Assembly: GCF_007829435.1 (NCBI RefSeq)
Contig: NZ_VLJN01000007.1
Coordinates: 1 to 44,447, forward strand
DNA from: Cupriavidus gilardii J11
Lineage (GTDB): Bacteria > Pseudomonadota > Gammaproteobacteria > Burkholderiales > Burkholderiaceae
Reading direction: 5' to 3'
DNA: 44,447 bases
A program made the position numbers and the translations under genes. Positions within the stretch are counted from its first letter, which is position 1. Every line of letters begins with the position of its first letter. This document shows, one piece after another, positions 31,092 through 38,461 of the stretch. The notes under the pieces are model-generated. The model made no database searches. It was not told the origin of the DNA and was given only the letters and a program-made list of their open reading frames with translations.

Positions 31092-31706
31092 TCAGTCCTT
31101 GTAGGCGGAGGAGGCCTGTGTCGACAATCGGCTGCCGTCTGGGGCAAACTTGTCGTTGCCCGGAATGCAGAGAAGGTGAATCTGCGATATCAGCTTCGCC
31201 GCCCTGCGGAGGGTATCTTCCCGCTCGCTTCCGGAAACCGAGCCAGCTGCGTTGCAGAACATCGTGGACGCGAACAGACGGTCGTACAGTCGAACAAGTC
31301 TGAGCAGGCGGCCGGCAAACTGGTGTGTCACCTTGACGTGGATCTCCATGTAGGCGAGCGGGAACTCGATCTGATGGCGTTCAGCGAAGTTCGCTATCGC
31401 CGTGGCGTACCAGGACTCCGCTTCCCGGAACGCTTCATCGATCGCCTTTACCTTTCCACCTCGAGCCACAGTGAACTTCGCGGAGCAGAAGTACAGGTTG
31501 GCGTCGAGAAAATCCCTAGCAAACCTGGAGCAGTACGAGGCCACGGCCCCCGTATCTGTATGCGGAACGATGCGTGACAGGCGTTCATCACTGTTAAACC
31601 TGTCGATGGGCCGCAGTCCAGCGGCCGCCGCGGCGCTTGCGCTTAGGACTGATCCTTTTGGCAACCCTCGATCGATCGCTGGTTCGATGTGCGAATCTTC
31701 AGCCAT
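31092..31706 (-). CDS. AcaB/DUF1845-like (PFL_4669-type) ICE protein
   Basis: 204 aa. The segment FLDANLYFCSAKFTVARGGK (about 67-86), then IEFPLAYMEIHVKVTHQFAGR and LLCIPGNDKFAPDG, recalls the family known as integrating conjugative element protein PFL_4669 (DUF1845/AcaB). This is from memory of the family's pattern and needs a profile search. AcaB-like members are ribbon-helix-helix regulators in some elements. ATG 31706 is preferred (first residues MAEDSHIEP); the ribosome binding site is weak (GGAAA). It is the first gene of the bactofilin operon. If regulatory, it is one candidate controller for the element's transcripts. Confidence 0.45.
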   Translation of the reverse strand: MAEDSHIEPAIDRGLPKGSVLSASAAAAAGLRPIDRFNSDERLSRIVPHTDTGAVASYCSRFARDFLDANLYFCSAKFTVARGGKVKAIDEAFREAESWYATAIANFAERHQIEFPLAYMEIHVKVTHQFAGRLLRLVRLYDRLFASTMFCNAAGSVSGSEREDTLRRAAKLISQIHLLCIPGNDKFAPDGSRLSTQASSAYKD

Positions 31707-31845
31707 TTTTCCATGTTTTGACGGTCTCTCTCGGCTGCAATTGTGGACGACCCCTTCGCGGTATTTTTTGGCGAAAGCTATACGAAAATTGCGAGGATTC
31801 GGTCTATTCGCGCGATTCTGGCGTGCCACAATTCATTCACACCTC

Positions 31846-31864
31846 GCGTCTCCGACGCATCGAC
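31846..31864 (+). promoter_or_regulatory. 5' hairpin motif copy 8 (GCGTC-tcc-GACGC + ATCGAC)
   Basis: Perfect stem and flank. CACAAT (31827-31832) ends 13 bases upstream as a candidate -10. It heads a 660-base leader-rich stretch before the RDF-like gene. Confidence 0.6.
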
Positions 31865-31917
31865 CCTGACTCCTTGCGAGTCCATCTGCTGCTTCAAGTC
31901 GTGCTACAAGCGCACGC

Positions 31918-31980
31918 GCCGACCGGTTGGCTACCGGTGTGGAAATTCCTTGTGATAAGTGTTTTCGCCGAGCACTTCCC
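31918..31980 (+). promoter_or_regulatory. leader hairpins after motif copy 8
   Basis: ACCGGT-tggct-ACCGGT (about 31921-31937) forms a 6-bp hairpin. AAGTG (about 31957) and CACTT (about 31973) form a second hairpin four bases before the ATG at 31981. This mirrors the two-hairpin leaders of the other sets. Confidence 0.4.
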
Positions 31981-32109
31981 ATGTCAGCTCGTAAAACGCG
32001 TCTATCGCTGTGCCTCGTCGCGAGTGCACGCGTGACACTGTTCGAGCCCAGGACCATGTGGCGTCTCTCTCTAAGGCCCCTCCTAGGCAGAACAGCCGTC
32101 GTTGGCTGA
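31981..32109 (+). CDS. possible small protein (42 aa)
   Basis: 42 aa, very basic, with a mid hydrophobic stretch (LSLCLVASARVTLF). Not recognised. Support is mostly contextual: the ATG sits exactly where the leader layout predicts a gene after motif copy 8. A CGAG lies about 10 bases upstream, but the ribosome binding site is poor, so it may be non-coding leader. Confidence 0.3.
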   Translation: MSARKTRLSLCLVASARVTLFEPRTMWRLSLRPLLGRTAVVG

Positions 32110-32507
32110 CCCGTGATTCCTGCGGTGGACGGTATGTCCAAAATGGGTTGTTGTGCAGCGTGAACCTGCTGCACGAGGACGACTTTACGTCCTCAGCATG
32201 AGCGCCGCGCTTCGTCGCGCGCTGCTCCCTGTGTGCCACGCCCCCGGAAGGGGCGTGGCATTGCAGGTATCTCGACAAAGCTCGCTTTCCGGCGCATCCG
32301 GGACGCGGGCTTTTTTTGTCTTCTGACCCGGATCTCGCCGCTAAGGTGGCACCCCTTGGCCAGTCTCATCCGCAGCCGCGAATGAAGGATGGTCTGTCTA
32401 CAACCAAGCGACCCAGCGCCGGGCGGACTCAGCCTCGGCGCCCTGAGGGCCATGCTGCGTCACTCCCGGGGCAACGTCCTTTCGTTTCCCACCGACAGGA
32501 GGAAAGC
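32110..32507 (+). promoter_or_regulatory. leader and terminator region before the RDF-like gene
   Basis: About 400 bases without a convincing gene. It contains an 11-bp hairpin (TGCCACGCCCC 32234-32244 with its complement at 32250-32260, loop CGGAA, no T-tract) and a terminator (next entry). Between the terminator and the gene only GC-rich repeats are seen. Confidence 0.4.
32280..32318 (+). terminator. intrinsic terminator before the RDF-like gene
   Basis: Arms 32280-32292 and 32298-32310 pair over 12 positions with one mismatch and two G-T pairs, then seven Ts. Transcripts from motif copy 8 must pass this to reach 32508. Confidence 0.65.
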
Positions 32508-33803
32508 ATGCATGCTCCCATCACCTACAACGGCTTCGACGGTCCAAGCGGCCCCAGAAGCCTGCTCGATGAACGGCCCCTGCGGCCACCAATCATCGGC
32601 ACCATTCGGCCAGGCATCAAAGTCCTCACGCGCAAGGCCCGAGACAATGCTGAGGCGGTCCGGATCCACGACGCGATGCTGGCCCAAGGCCATTCGTTCG
32701 AGAAGATCGGCGCGGAGATTGAGCGCAAAACAAACCTCCGCAATCCGCTGGTCCCAAAGAACGTGCCGTGGTTCACGTGCCGCGGCTCGGACTTCACGAA
32801 CCCCGCCATCGCCGACGATATCCTACAGCGCTACGGCGAGGACCGAGGAGACGGCAACGGCCACCGGCTCTGGCGCTTCCCGGTCGTGTTTGCGTTCGAC
32901 GACTGGTTGCAGAACATGCCGAACGAGCTAGTTACCTACGCGGCCAGCGGAAAGAAGTATTTTTCCGAGTACGGCCACGACGGCTTGCGCTACTGCAAGA
33001 CGTACGGTGCCGTGCCGCGTGATGAGCGGGCTAGCCGTGCGAAGCGCGTCTGGGGTGGCCGCCCGATCATCCTTCGCCAGGACGCCGAGATTCCGGATGG
33101 ACGGTGCGACCCGCATCGCTGCCCCCAGTATCAGAAAGGCGAATGCAACCTGTCAGCGTCGTTCTATTTCGCCATCCCGGAGAGCCGGGGCCTGGGACTG
33201 ATTAGGATGCCGACGACATCGATCTACGTCTTGCAGAAGGCACACGCTGCCATGCAAACCGTGGCGCTTGCACGAGGCCGGTTGGTTGGCGTGGAATTCA
33301 CGATCGGCAAGCAGGAAGTCGAGATCAGTCGGATCGATCCGGAGTCCGGGCAGCCAGTACGCCAGAAGCAATGGCTTATTACGCTCGATGCGGATCTGGA
33401 CATGGCGGGCCTACTGGATGGTACTGAGCGGGCGCGGCTGCAGCACTTCGAGAGCGCCTGCGAGGCCGTCGCAACGCTCGAGGGCGCGCAAGAGCCGCAG
33501 AACGACTGGGATGATGAGCCAACGACGGAGCGGCACGTTCCGACTGATATTGGCCCCGAAGTTCTGCCTGATGAGGGCTTGCGAGCTGCCTTTGACGATG
33601 CGGCTAGCCGCTTAGGGTTCCACGAGAGCGAGCAAGCTCAGCGCGAACTCCGCGTATTCCTCAAGGAAAGCTACGGGGAAGGGTGGACGAGCCGTCCTGC
33701 ATCGATTCGGCAGATCGTAAAGGACATGCGGACCGCCTTGGCTAACAACCCCAACGCGTACCGCGAGCAGGCCAGAGCCGTGGCTGCGGACCTGTCTTCC
33801 TAA
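32508..33803 (+). CDS. recombination directionality factor-like protein
   Basis: 431 aa. The first 300 residues (RPPIIGTIRPGIKVLTRKA early on, then TCRGSDFTNPAIADDILQRYG and a Cys/His cluster CDPHRCPQYQKGEC at about 203-216) match proteins annotated as recombination directionality factor-like or 'hydrolase or metal-binding protein' in plasmids and ICEs. The Cys/His cluster suggests a bound metal. RDFs steer serine or tyrosine integrases toward excision; whether this one does is unproven. The C-terminal quarter is acidic and helical. AGGAGG lies about 8 bases before the ATG at 32508. The SbcD-like gene follows 95 bases later. Confidence 0.6.
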   Translation: MHAPITYNGFDGPSGPRSLLDERPLRPPIIGTIRPGIKVLTRKARDNAEAVRIHDAMLAQGHSFEKIGAEIERKTNLRNPLVPKNVPWFTCRGSDFTNPAIADDILQRYGEDRGDGNGHRLWRFPVVFAFDDWLQNMPNELVTYAASGKKYFSEYGHDGLRYCKTYGAVPRDERASRAKRVWGGRPIILRQDAEIPDGRCDPHRCPQYQKGECNLSASFYFAIPESRGLGLIRMPTTSIYVLQKAHAAMQTVALARGRLVGVEFTIGKQEVEISRIDPESGQPVRQKQWLITLDADLDMAGLLDGTERARLQHFESACEAVATLEGAQEPQNDWDDEPTTERHVPTDIGPEVLPDEGLRAAFDDAASRLGFHESEQAQRELRVFLKESYGEGWTSRPASIRQIVKDMRTALANNPNAYREQARAVAADLSS

Positions 33804-33828
33804 GGACCAGTTTGCCGCTGGCCTTCAA

Positions 33829-33875
33829 TGCGGGCGCCTTCGGGCGTCCGTTTCATTTTCGCCGGCCCTGGCCGG
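33829..33875 (+). promoter_or_regulatory. intercistronic hairpins before the SbcD-like gene
   Basis: GGGCGCC-ttc-GGGCGTCC (about 33833-33850) forms a 7-bp hairpin with one G-T pair, followed by a loose T run. GCCGGCC-ct-GGCCGGC (about 33860-33875) is a second perfect inverted repeat. Confidence 0.45.
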
Positions 33876-33898
33876 CAGATTCCCTTATCGGAGGTTCT

Positions 33899-35305
33899 AT
33901 GGACAAAGAGGACGCAGGCCTGCGTCTGGGTCACTTTTCTGATCTGCATTACTCACCGGCTCATCTCGCGGAAGCGGACCGTTGCTTCGGCTTCGCGGTC
34001 GATCACGCGATCGCTGCCGGCTGCCGCGTTGGTGTGGTGTCGGGAGACTCCACTGACCACCGTCTAGATGCGCACACTCCCGCGCTCGCGGCGCTCGCCC
34101 GGCGCATCCACCAGTTGTCGGCCCACATGCCAGTGCTGATGTTGCAGGGCACATTCAGTCACGAGCCCCCGGGGACGTTGGACATCTTCGCCCTCATCGG
34201 AGAGCGACATCATGTCTACATTGCGGACCGGACTCATCAAGTTGCGCTCTGCGGCGGCGCGTTTGTACCTTCGGCGCACGCGGTTTTCACGTTGACCGAG
34301 CTTCACCAGCTCATCGCTGATGAGGGCACGCCAGACGTGGTATTCACCTGCGTACCCACTGTCAACAAGGCGGTACTGGCGTCGGCGGTGGGGGTGGCAA
34401 ATGCCGCTACCGCGGTCGGGGATCACCTTGGAGCCTACTTGGCGGCCGCGGGCGTCATCAATCAGCAGCTGCGGCATATGGGAATCCGGACAGTCGGGGT
34501 TTCACATGGCACGGTGAACGGCTGTCAGACCGAGCACGGCGTGCCGATGGCGGGCTTTGACCACGAGTTTACGATCGGCGCGCTATTTGAAGCTCATTGC
34601 GATGCGTTCATGCTCGGCCATATTCACCGCAGCCAGCAGTGGGAGCGTGAAGGACGAGTGGTCGCGTATCCCGGCTCTATCGGACGTTTCCACTACGGCG
34701 AGATCGGGGAGAAGGGCTACCTTCAGTGGCAGGTGAGTCCGGGCTCTGCGTCGGCTTCGTTGGTGCCCACGCCGGCTCGCGAGACGATCTGCCTCGACTT
34801 CGACGGGCCGCCGGATATGGAGCGCCTGTCGCAGACTGCCAGGGGATCTGCCGACAAGTTCGTTCGCGTTCGGTGGACGGTCAATGAGGAACATCGTCAG
34901 CTGGTCGACCGGGAAGCGATTGCAGCGCTTTTCAGCAAGGCCGCGGAGCTGAAGATCGAAGCGCGAGTGCTTCCAGCCGTGCGCAGCCGAGCCGAAGGCA
35001 TTTCCCGAGAGTCAAGCCTGCCGGAGAAGCTGGCCAGGTGGGGCGAGCTGACCGCTGTGGATACCAATCCGCTGGTGGAAAAACTGACCTTGCTGCAGAT
35101 GCTCGACCCGCAGTCGATAGCTGATGGCGTGCTGGCGCAACTGCACCAGACCGATGCCCGGTTGCCGGTTGCCCACGTTGATGAACATGCTGATCGACCG
35201 AATGTGCCCGTGCAACAGGATGCTGTCGCTGAACCTGTTCCGCTGGCGCACGGTGAGAGCGTGGACTGGCTCGCGGACGACATTTTTGCGGAAGCGTCCG
35301 CCTAA
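33899..35305 (+). CDS. SbcD/Mre11-like metallophosphoesterase with altered motif III
   Basis: 468 aa. Calcineurin-like nuclease motifs: DLH in HFSDLHYS (about 15-17), SGDSTDH (about 48-54), a later SHG (about 202-204) and GHIH (240-243). The usual GNHD/E is replaced by QGTFSHE (about 83-89), so the catalytic Asn-His pair is not in its normal form and activity may differ. The C-terminal 200 residues include a helical capping region. It should partner the SbcC-like ATPase two genes downstream to process DNA ends or hairpins. GGAGG lies about 6 bases before the ATG. Confidence 0.75.
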   Translation: MDKEDAGLRLGHFSDLHYSPAHLAEADRCFGFAVDHAIAAGCRVGVVSGDSTDHRLDAHTPALAALARRIHQLSAHMPVLMLQGTFSHEPPGTLDIFALIGERHHVYIADRTHQVALCGGAFVPSAHAVFTLTELHQLIADEGTPDVVFTCVPTVNKAVLASAVGVANAATAVGDHLGAYLAAAGVINQQLRHMGIRTVGVSHGTVNGCQTEHGVPMAGFDHEFTIGALFEAHCDAFMLGHIHRSQQWEREGRVVAYPGSIGRFHYGEIGEKGYLQWQVSPGSASASLVPTPARETICLDFDGPPDMERLSQTARGSADKFVRVRWTVNEEHRQLVDREAIAALFSKAAELKIEARVLPAVRSRAEGISRESSLPEKLARWGELTAVDTNPLVEKLTLLQMLDPQSIADGVLAQLHQTDARLPVAHVDEHADRPNVPVQQDAVAEPVPLAHGESVDWLADDIFAEASA

Positions 35306-35368
35306 CCATTGAACATGCAAGCCATGTTCCGACAGCCATAGGGGTTGTCGAAACCCGGTTTCACCCCC

Positions 35369-35387
35369 GCGTCATTGACGCATCGAT
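35369..35387 (+). promoter_or_regulatory. 5' hairpin motif copy 9 (GCGTC-att-GACGC + ATCGAT)
   Basis: Perfect stem and ATCGAT flank. It heads the set with the SbcC-like gene. A CGACA/TGTCG hairpin lies just before it. Confidence 0.6.
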
Positions 35388-35410
35388 CTGCAACAACCAT
35401 TTTTATCTAC

Positions 35411-35460
35411 CCCGACGGGTTGCTCCCCGTCATGGGCGCACTCCGTCATTCTTGGAGTGC
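35411..35460 (+). promoter_or_regulatory. two-hairpin leader with fully paired Shine-Dalgarno
   Basis: GACGGG (35414-35419) pairs with CCCGTC (35426-35431), 6 bp. GCACTCC (35438-35444) pairs with GGAGTGC (35454-35460), 7 bp, burying GGAG three bases before the ATG at 35464. Confidence 0.6.
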
Positions 35461-35463
35461 AAC

Positions 35464-35976
35464 ATGATCCTCTATCACGCGGGCCCCCAGTGGGTCCATG
35501 TTGTTGAAACCCTCGTCACCCGTACCGAGCTGGCCAAGGTGCTGTGCGACCACCACGGTTTCACTCAATGCATGCTGTATGAGCCGTTCGGTAGCGGCCG
35601 CGGCTCCGTGATCGCCAAGCATGATCACATGGTAGTCATGGACATCGGTGCGGACGGCGACACTCACTGGTACGCCGTGGCTCCTACCAAGGAGTTGCAG
35701 GACCTGATCTGGTCGTTCTCTAACGGCTTCGCCGGTCAGTGGAGCACGCTGGAGTTGAAGATCATCACAGGACACGGTGATTGGCCGGCTCTGCTTGAAA
35801 TGGCTGGGCGCCAGTTCTCCGACGCCGTTTGTGTTGTTGAGCGGGCGATAGCCGGTCCGGCGAACGATGCCTCTTCAGTCCAGGAGTTGCCCGACTTCGA
35901 TGGCAATGCCATGGAAGTGCCACCGGACTACCTCCATTCGCTTTCTGGCACGGAGGTCATCGAATGCGTCCACTGA
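35464..35976 (+). CDS. hypothetical protein (170 aa) coupled to SbcC-like gene
   Basis: 170 aa, soluble, not recognised. A beta/alpha pattern (MILYHAGPQWVHVVETLVTR, then MVVMDIGADGDTHWYAVAP at about 60-78) and an acidic C-terminal tail. No catalytic motif seen. GGAG is 6 bases before the ATG, but paired in the leader hairpin. Its last 13 bases overlap the SbcC-like start, so the two are translationally coupled; it may be a small subunit or regulator of that ATPase. Confidence 0.55.
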   Translation: MILYHAGPQWVHVVETLVTRTELAKVLCDHHGFTQCMLYEPFGSGRGSVIAKHDHMVVMDIGADGDTHWYAVAPTKELQDLIWSFSNGFAGQWSTLELKIITGHGDWPALLEMAGRQFSDAVCVVERAIAGPANDASSVQELPDFDGNAMEVPPDYLHSLSGTEVIECVH

Positions 35977-38288
35977 AACTGACCCTAACCGGGTTTCACG
36001 GCATTCGTGACGGCATGCATCGGGATACCGTCACGTTGGACCTGGCCGGCCTACCGCCAGGATTGATCGCCATTGTGGGCCCCAACGGCGCCGGCAAGAC
36101 CACGATCATGGACAACCTGCATCCCTACCCACTCATGCCAAGCCATGCGACGAAGATGTCGGCGGATGGCTTCTCATACTGGGACCATCTCTGCGCCCCG
36201 CGTGCCGAGAAGGATCTTGAATGGGAGCACGGCGGCAAAATCTATCGGTCAGCCTTCGCATTTCGCAACACTGGGAAAAGCCGCAAGGCTGAGTACTACT
36301 TGTTTGAGAAGGCGGCGTCGGGGGACTGGAAACCCGTCCAGTTGCCCAACGGCACGGTTTCGGACGGCAAAGCCGACACATACGGCCAGTGCCTGGAAGC
36401 GGTTCTTGGCTCGCCGGAAGCATTCTTCACCAGCGTGTTCTCCGCCCAGAATAGACGGGCCTTGGCGAGCTACCAGCCTGCCGAGATTAAGAGGCTGCTG
36501 GCTGAGTTGCTTGGCATCGAGTCGTTGCGGGAGTTGTCCGCCAAATCGTCGGAGGTGGCCAAGGTATTGACGCGCTCACTGGAGGCGCTGCAGCGGGAGG
36601 CGCTGATGCTCTCCGCCAAACGCGATACTGCTTCAGCGATGGCTAGCGAGATCCGTGACATCGATGGGGCGTTGAATGCGGCGCGGACGCAACGAGCCGA
36701 TCACCTAACTTCAATCGGGAAGCTAGAACAGGAGCGCGCCACCCTTGCCGCAAAGCAGGCTGCGTCGGCTGGAACCGAAGCCCGGTTGCGAGAGTTGCAT
36801 CAGCGCAGACGTGAACTGGGTGTGAGACGCGAGCAGTTGATAGCGGATGACCGGACGGCTGCTGGCCGCCTATCCTTGCGCAAGCGGGAGGCCGACGATG
36901 CCGTGGCCACTCATAGTTCCACGCTGAAGCAGGGAGATGCGATAAGGGATGCTGACGTTCGGCGCGACGCCGTGCAGATCGCGCTGGGAGGTAAACAAGC
37001 CGATCTCGTTCAGAAGCAGAAGGAGCTTGCTGAGGCCGAGGCAGTCGCTGCACGGCATGCGGCGGTCACCGTCGAGCTTCGCGGTATGGAGCAGCGCGGC
37101 TCGGTGGCAGCGAATCTTGCCAAGACGCTAAAGGCGCAGTCGGACGTCATGGACACCGTGCCGTGCAGCGGCCAGGCCATGCATGCGCAGTGTCCCTTGT
37201 TGGCGCAGGCGCGAGAAGCAAAGGGCAAGTACGCGACCCAAATGGTTGAGGTCGGCCTGTTGCGGACGTCCTACCGTGCGAAGCAGGATGCAGCCAAGTT
37301 GATGGAAGCATCTCTGCAGCAGCTTCCCGCACTGCGCGCGGCCGTCGAATCGCATCAGCGCGAGATAGCTGCGGACAATCAGGAGTTGCACCGCCTGACT
37401 GCATTGGCTGCAAAGCGTCCGTTGCTGGAAGCCGCGACTGCCGCGCTGGATAAGGCGCGGTCGGCTCTGGCCGCTCTACAGCAGGAGGAGATTGAGAGAA
37501 AGTCCCGGTTCGACCGGGATATTCAGGAGATCGATGCACAGCTTACCGCTGCACAACGTGAGATGGACGCCATGGCGGTCACTGACGTGACCGGCCTGAT
37601 TGCAGATTTGGACCGCCGCATTGTTGGCCTGAAAGAGGCCATCAGTGAGGCGGACGGGCGAATCGAGGCGTCGATCCGCCGGCAAAGTTCGCTGGCTACG
37701 GACCTGGACCGCCTGCAAGCTGAACTGAGCAGCCTTGCGGCGCTCGAGGGCCGCGTGCAAGCGCTCTCCGACGAGATTGCGCAGTGGAAGTTGTTGGCCA
37801 AGGGATTGGGGAACGACGGCGTGATCGCGCTATCGATCGACGATGCCGGGCCAGCAATCACCGCCATCGTGAACGACCTGCTCCTCGCCTGCTATGGGCC
37901 GCGATTCGCGATTGCGATCCAGACGCAGACGACGCTGGCAAGCGGCGAAGCTCGGGAGAGTTTCTCGATCGCTGTCCTCGACGCTGACAGCAATAGCTCG
38001 AAGGAGTTTGCCGTTATCAGCGGCGGCCAGAAGGTCTGGATCAACGAATGCCTGACACGCGGGATCGCTCTCTACCGAGGACGTGATGCCCAGCAGCCGT
38101 TCAGAACCCTGTTCACCGACGAGGCGGATGGTCCGCTGGACCCGGAGCGCAAGCGTGCCTTCATGAAAATGAAGCGCGAGGTGCTCCGGATTGGAGGGTA
38201 TGAGCGCGAGTTCTTCATCTCCCAGACGCCCGACCTTGTCGATGAGGCCGATGGTGTTATCGATGTTGTTGCACTGGCGCTTCAGTAA
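35964..38288 (+). CDS. SbcC/Rad50-like SMC ATPase
   Basis: 774 aa, shorter than typical SbcC (about 1000). N-terminal Walker A GPNGAGKTT (about 39-47); long coiled coils (about 190-400 and 420-640) broken at about 400-409 by PCSGQAMHAQC, which sits where Rad50 has its zinc hook but has ten residues' span (Cys-x8-Cys) instead of CxxC. The C-terminal ABC signature is ISGGQK (about 686-691) and Walker B FTDEADGPLD (about 716-725). Together with the SbcD-like protein it should bind and process DNA ends. It overlaps the previous gene by 13 bases. It ends 23 bases before a strong terminator. Confidence 0.85.
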   Translation: MRPLKLTLTGFHGIRDGMHRDTVTLDLAGLPPGLIAIVGPNGAGKTTIMDNLHPYPLMPSHATKMSADGFSYWDHLCAPRAEKDLEWEHGGKIYRSAFAFRNTGKSRKAEYYLFEKAASGDWKPVQLPNGTVSDGKADTYGQCLEAVLGSPEAFFTSVFSAQNRRALASYQPAEIKRLLAELLGIESLRELSAKSSEVAKVLTRSLEALQREALMLSAKRDTASAMASEIRDIDGALNAARTQRADHLTSIGKLEQERATLAAKQAASAGTEARLRELHQRRRELGVRREQLIADDRTAAGRLSLRKREADDAVATHSSTLKQGDAIRDADVRRDAVQIALGGKQADLVQKQKELAEAEAVAARHAAVTVELRGMEQRGSVAANLAKTLKAQSDVMDTVPCSGQAMHAQCPLLAQAREAKGKYATQMVEVGLLRTSYRAKQDAAKLMEASLQQLPALRAAVESHQREIAADNQELHRLTALAAKRPLLEAATAALDKARSALAALQQEEIERKSRFDRDIQEIDAQLTAAQREMDAMAVTDVTGLIADLDRRIVGLKEAISEADGRIEASIRRQSSLATDLDRLQAELSSLAALEGRVQALSDEIAQWKLLAKGLGNDGVIALSIDDAGPAITAIVNDLLLACYGPRFAIAIQTQTTLASGEARESFSIAVLDADSNSSKEFAVISGGQKVWINECLTRGIALYRGRDAQQPFRTLFTDEADGPLDPERKRAFMKMKREVLRIGGYEREFFISQTPDLVDEADGVIDVVALALQ

Positions 38289-38311
38289 GGCGGCCACCTT
38301 CCACTAGCCAT

Positions 38312-38346
38312 GCCCGCTTCCCATAAGGAAGCGGGCTTTTTTTTTT
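38312..38346 (+). terminator. intrinsic terminator after the SbcC-like gene
   Basis: GCCCGCTTCC and GGAAGCGGGC (10 bp, loop CATAA), then ten Ts. End of the last plus-strand set that carries the 5' motif. Confidence 0.85.
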
Positions 38347-38371
38347 GGTCCTCAGTTCAGTTCCACCATCT

Positions 38372-38407
38372 ACCGATCGGTCTAGGATAACCGATCGGTC
38401 TGGGATA
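38372..38407. repeat. tandem 18-bp repeats with ACCGATCGGT palindromes
   Basis: ACCGATCGGT at 38372-38381 and again at 38390-38399, each followed by CT(A/G)GGATA, so the period is 18. Such 10-bp palindromes resemble TetR-family operator cores. They lie between two convergent genes, so a role as operator is not obvious; a binding site for partition or recombination is equally possible. Confidence 0.5.
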
Positions 38408-38461
38408 TCGGGGCGGGAGCGCGTCGGCATGGGAGGTGACTCCATAGAGCTGAAGCGGCGC

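Noticed and set aside
31927-31980. longer TTG start for the 42-aa candidate, with a Cys-x-x-Cys
   Set aside because: No ribosome binding site at the TTG, and the region forms the ACCGGT hairpin and the second leader hairpin instead.
38372-38407. CRISPR-like interpretation of the tandem 18-bp repeats
   Set aside because: Only two units, no spacers and no cas genes in the window.
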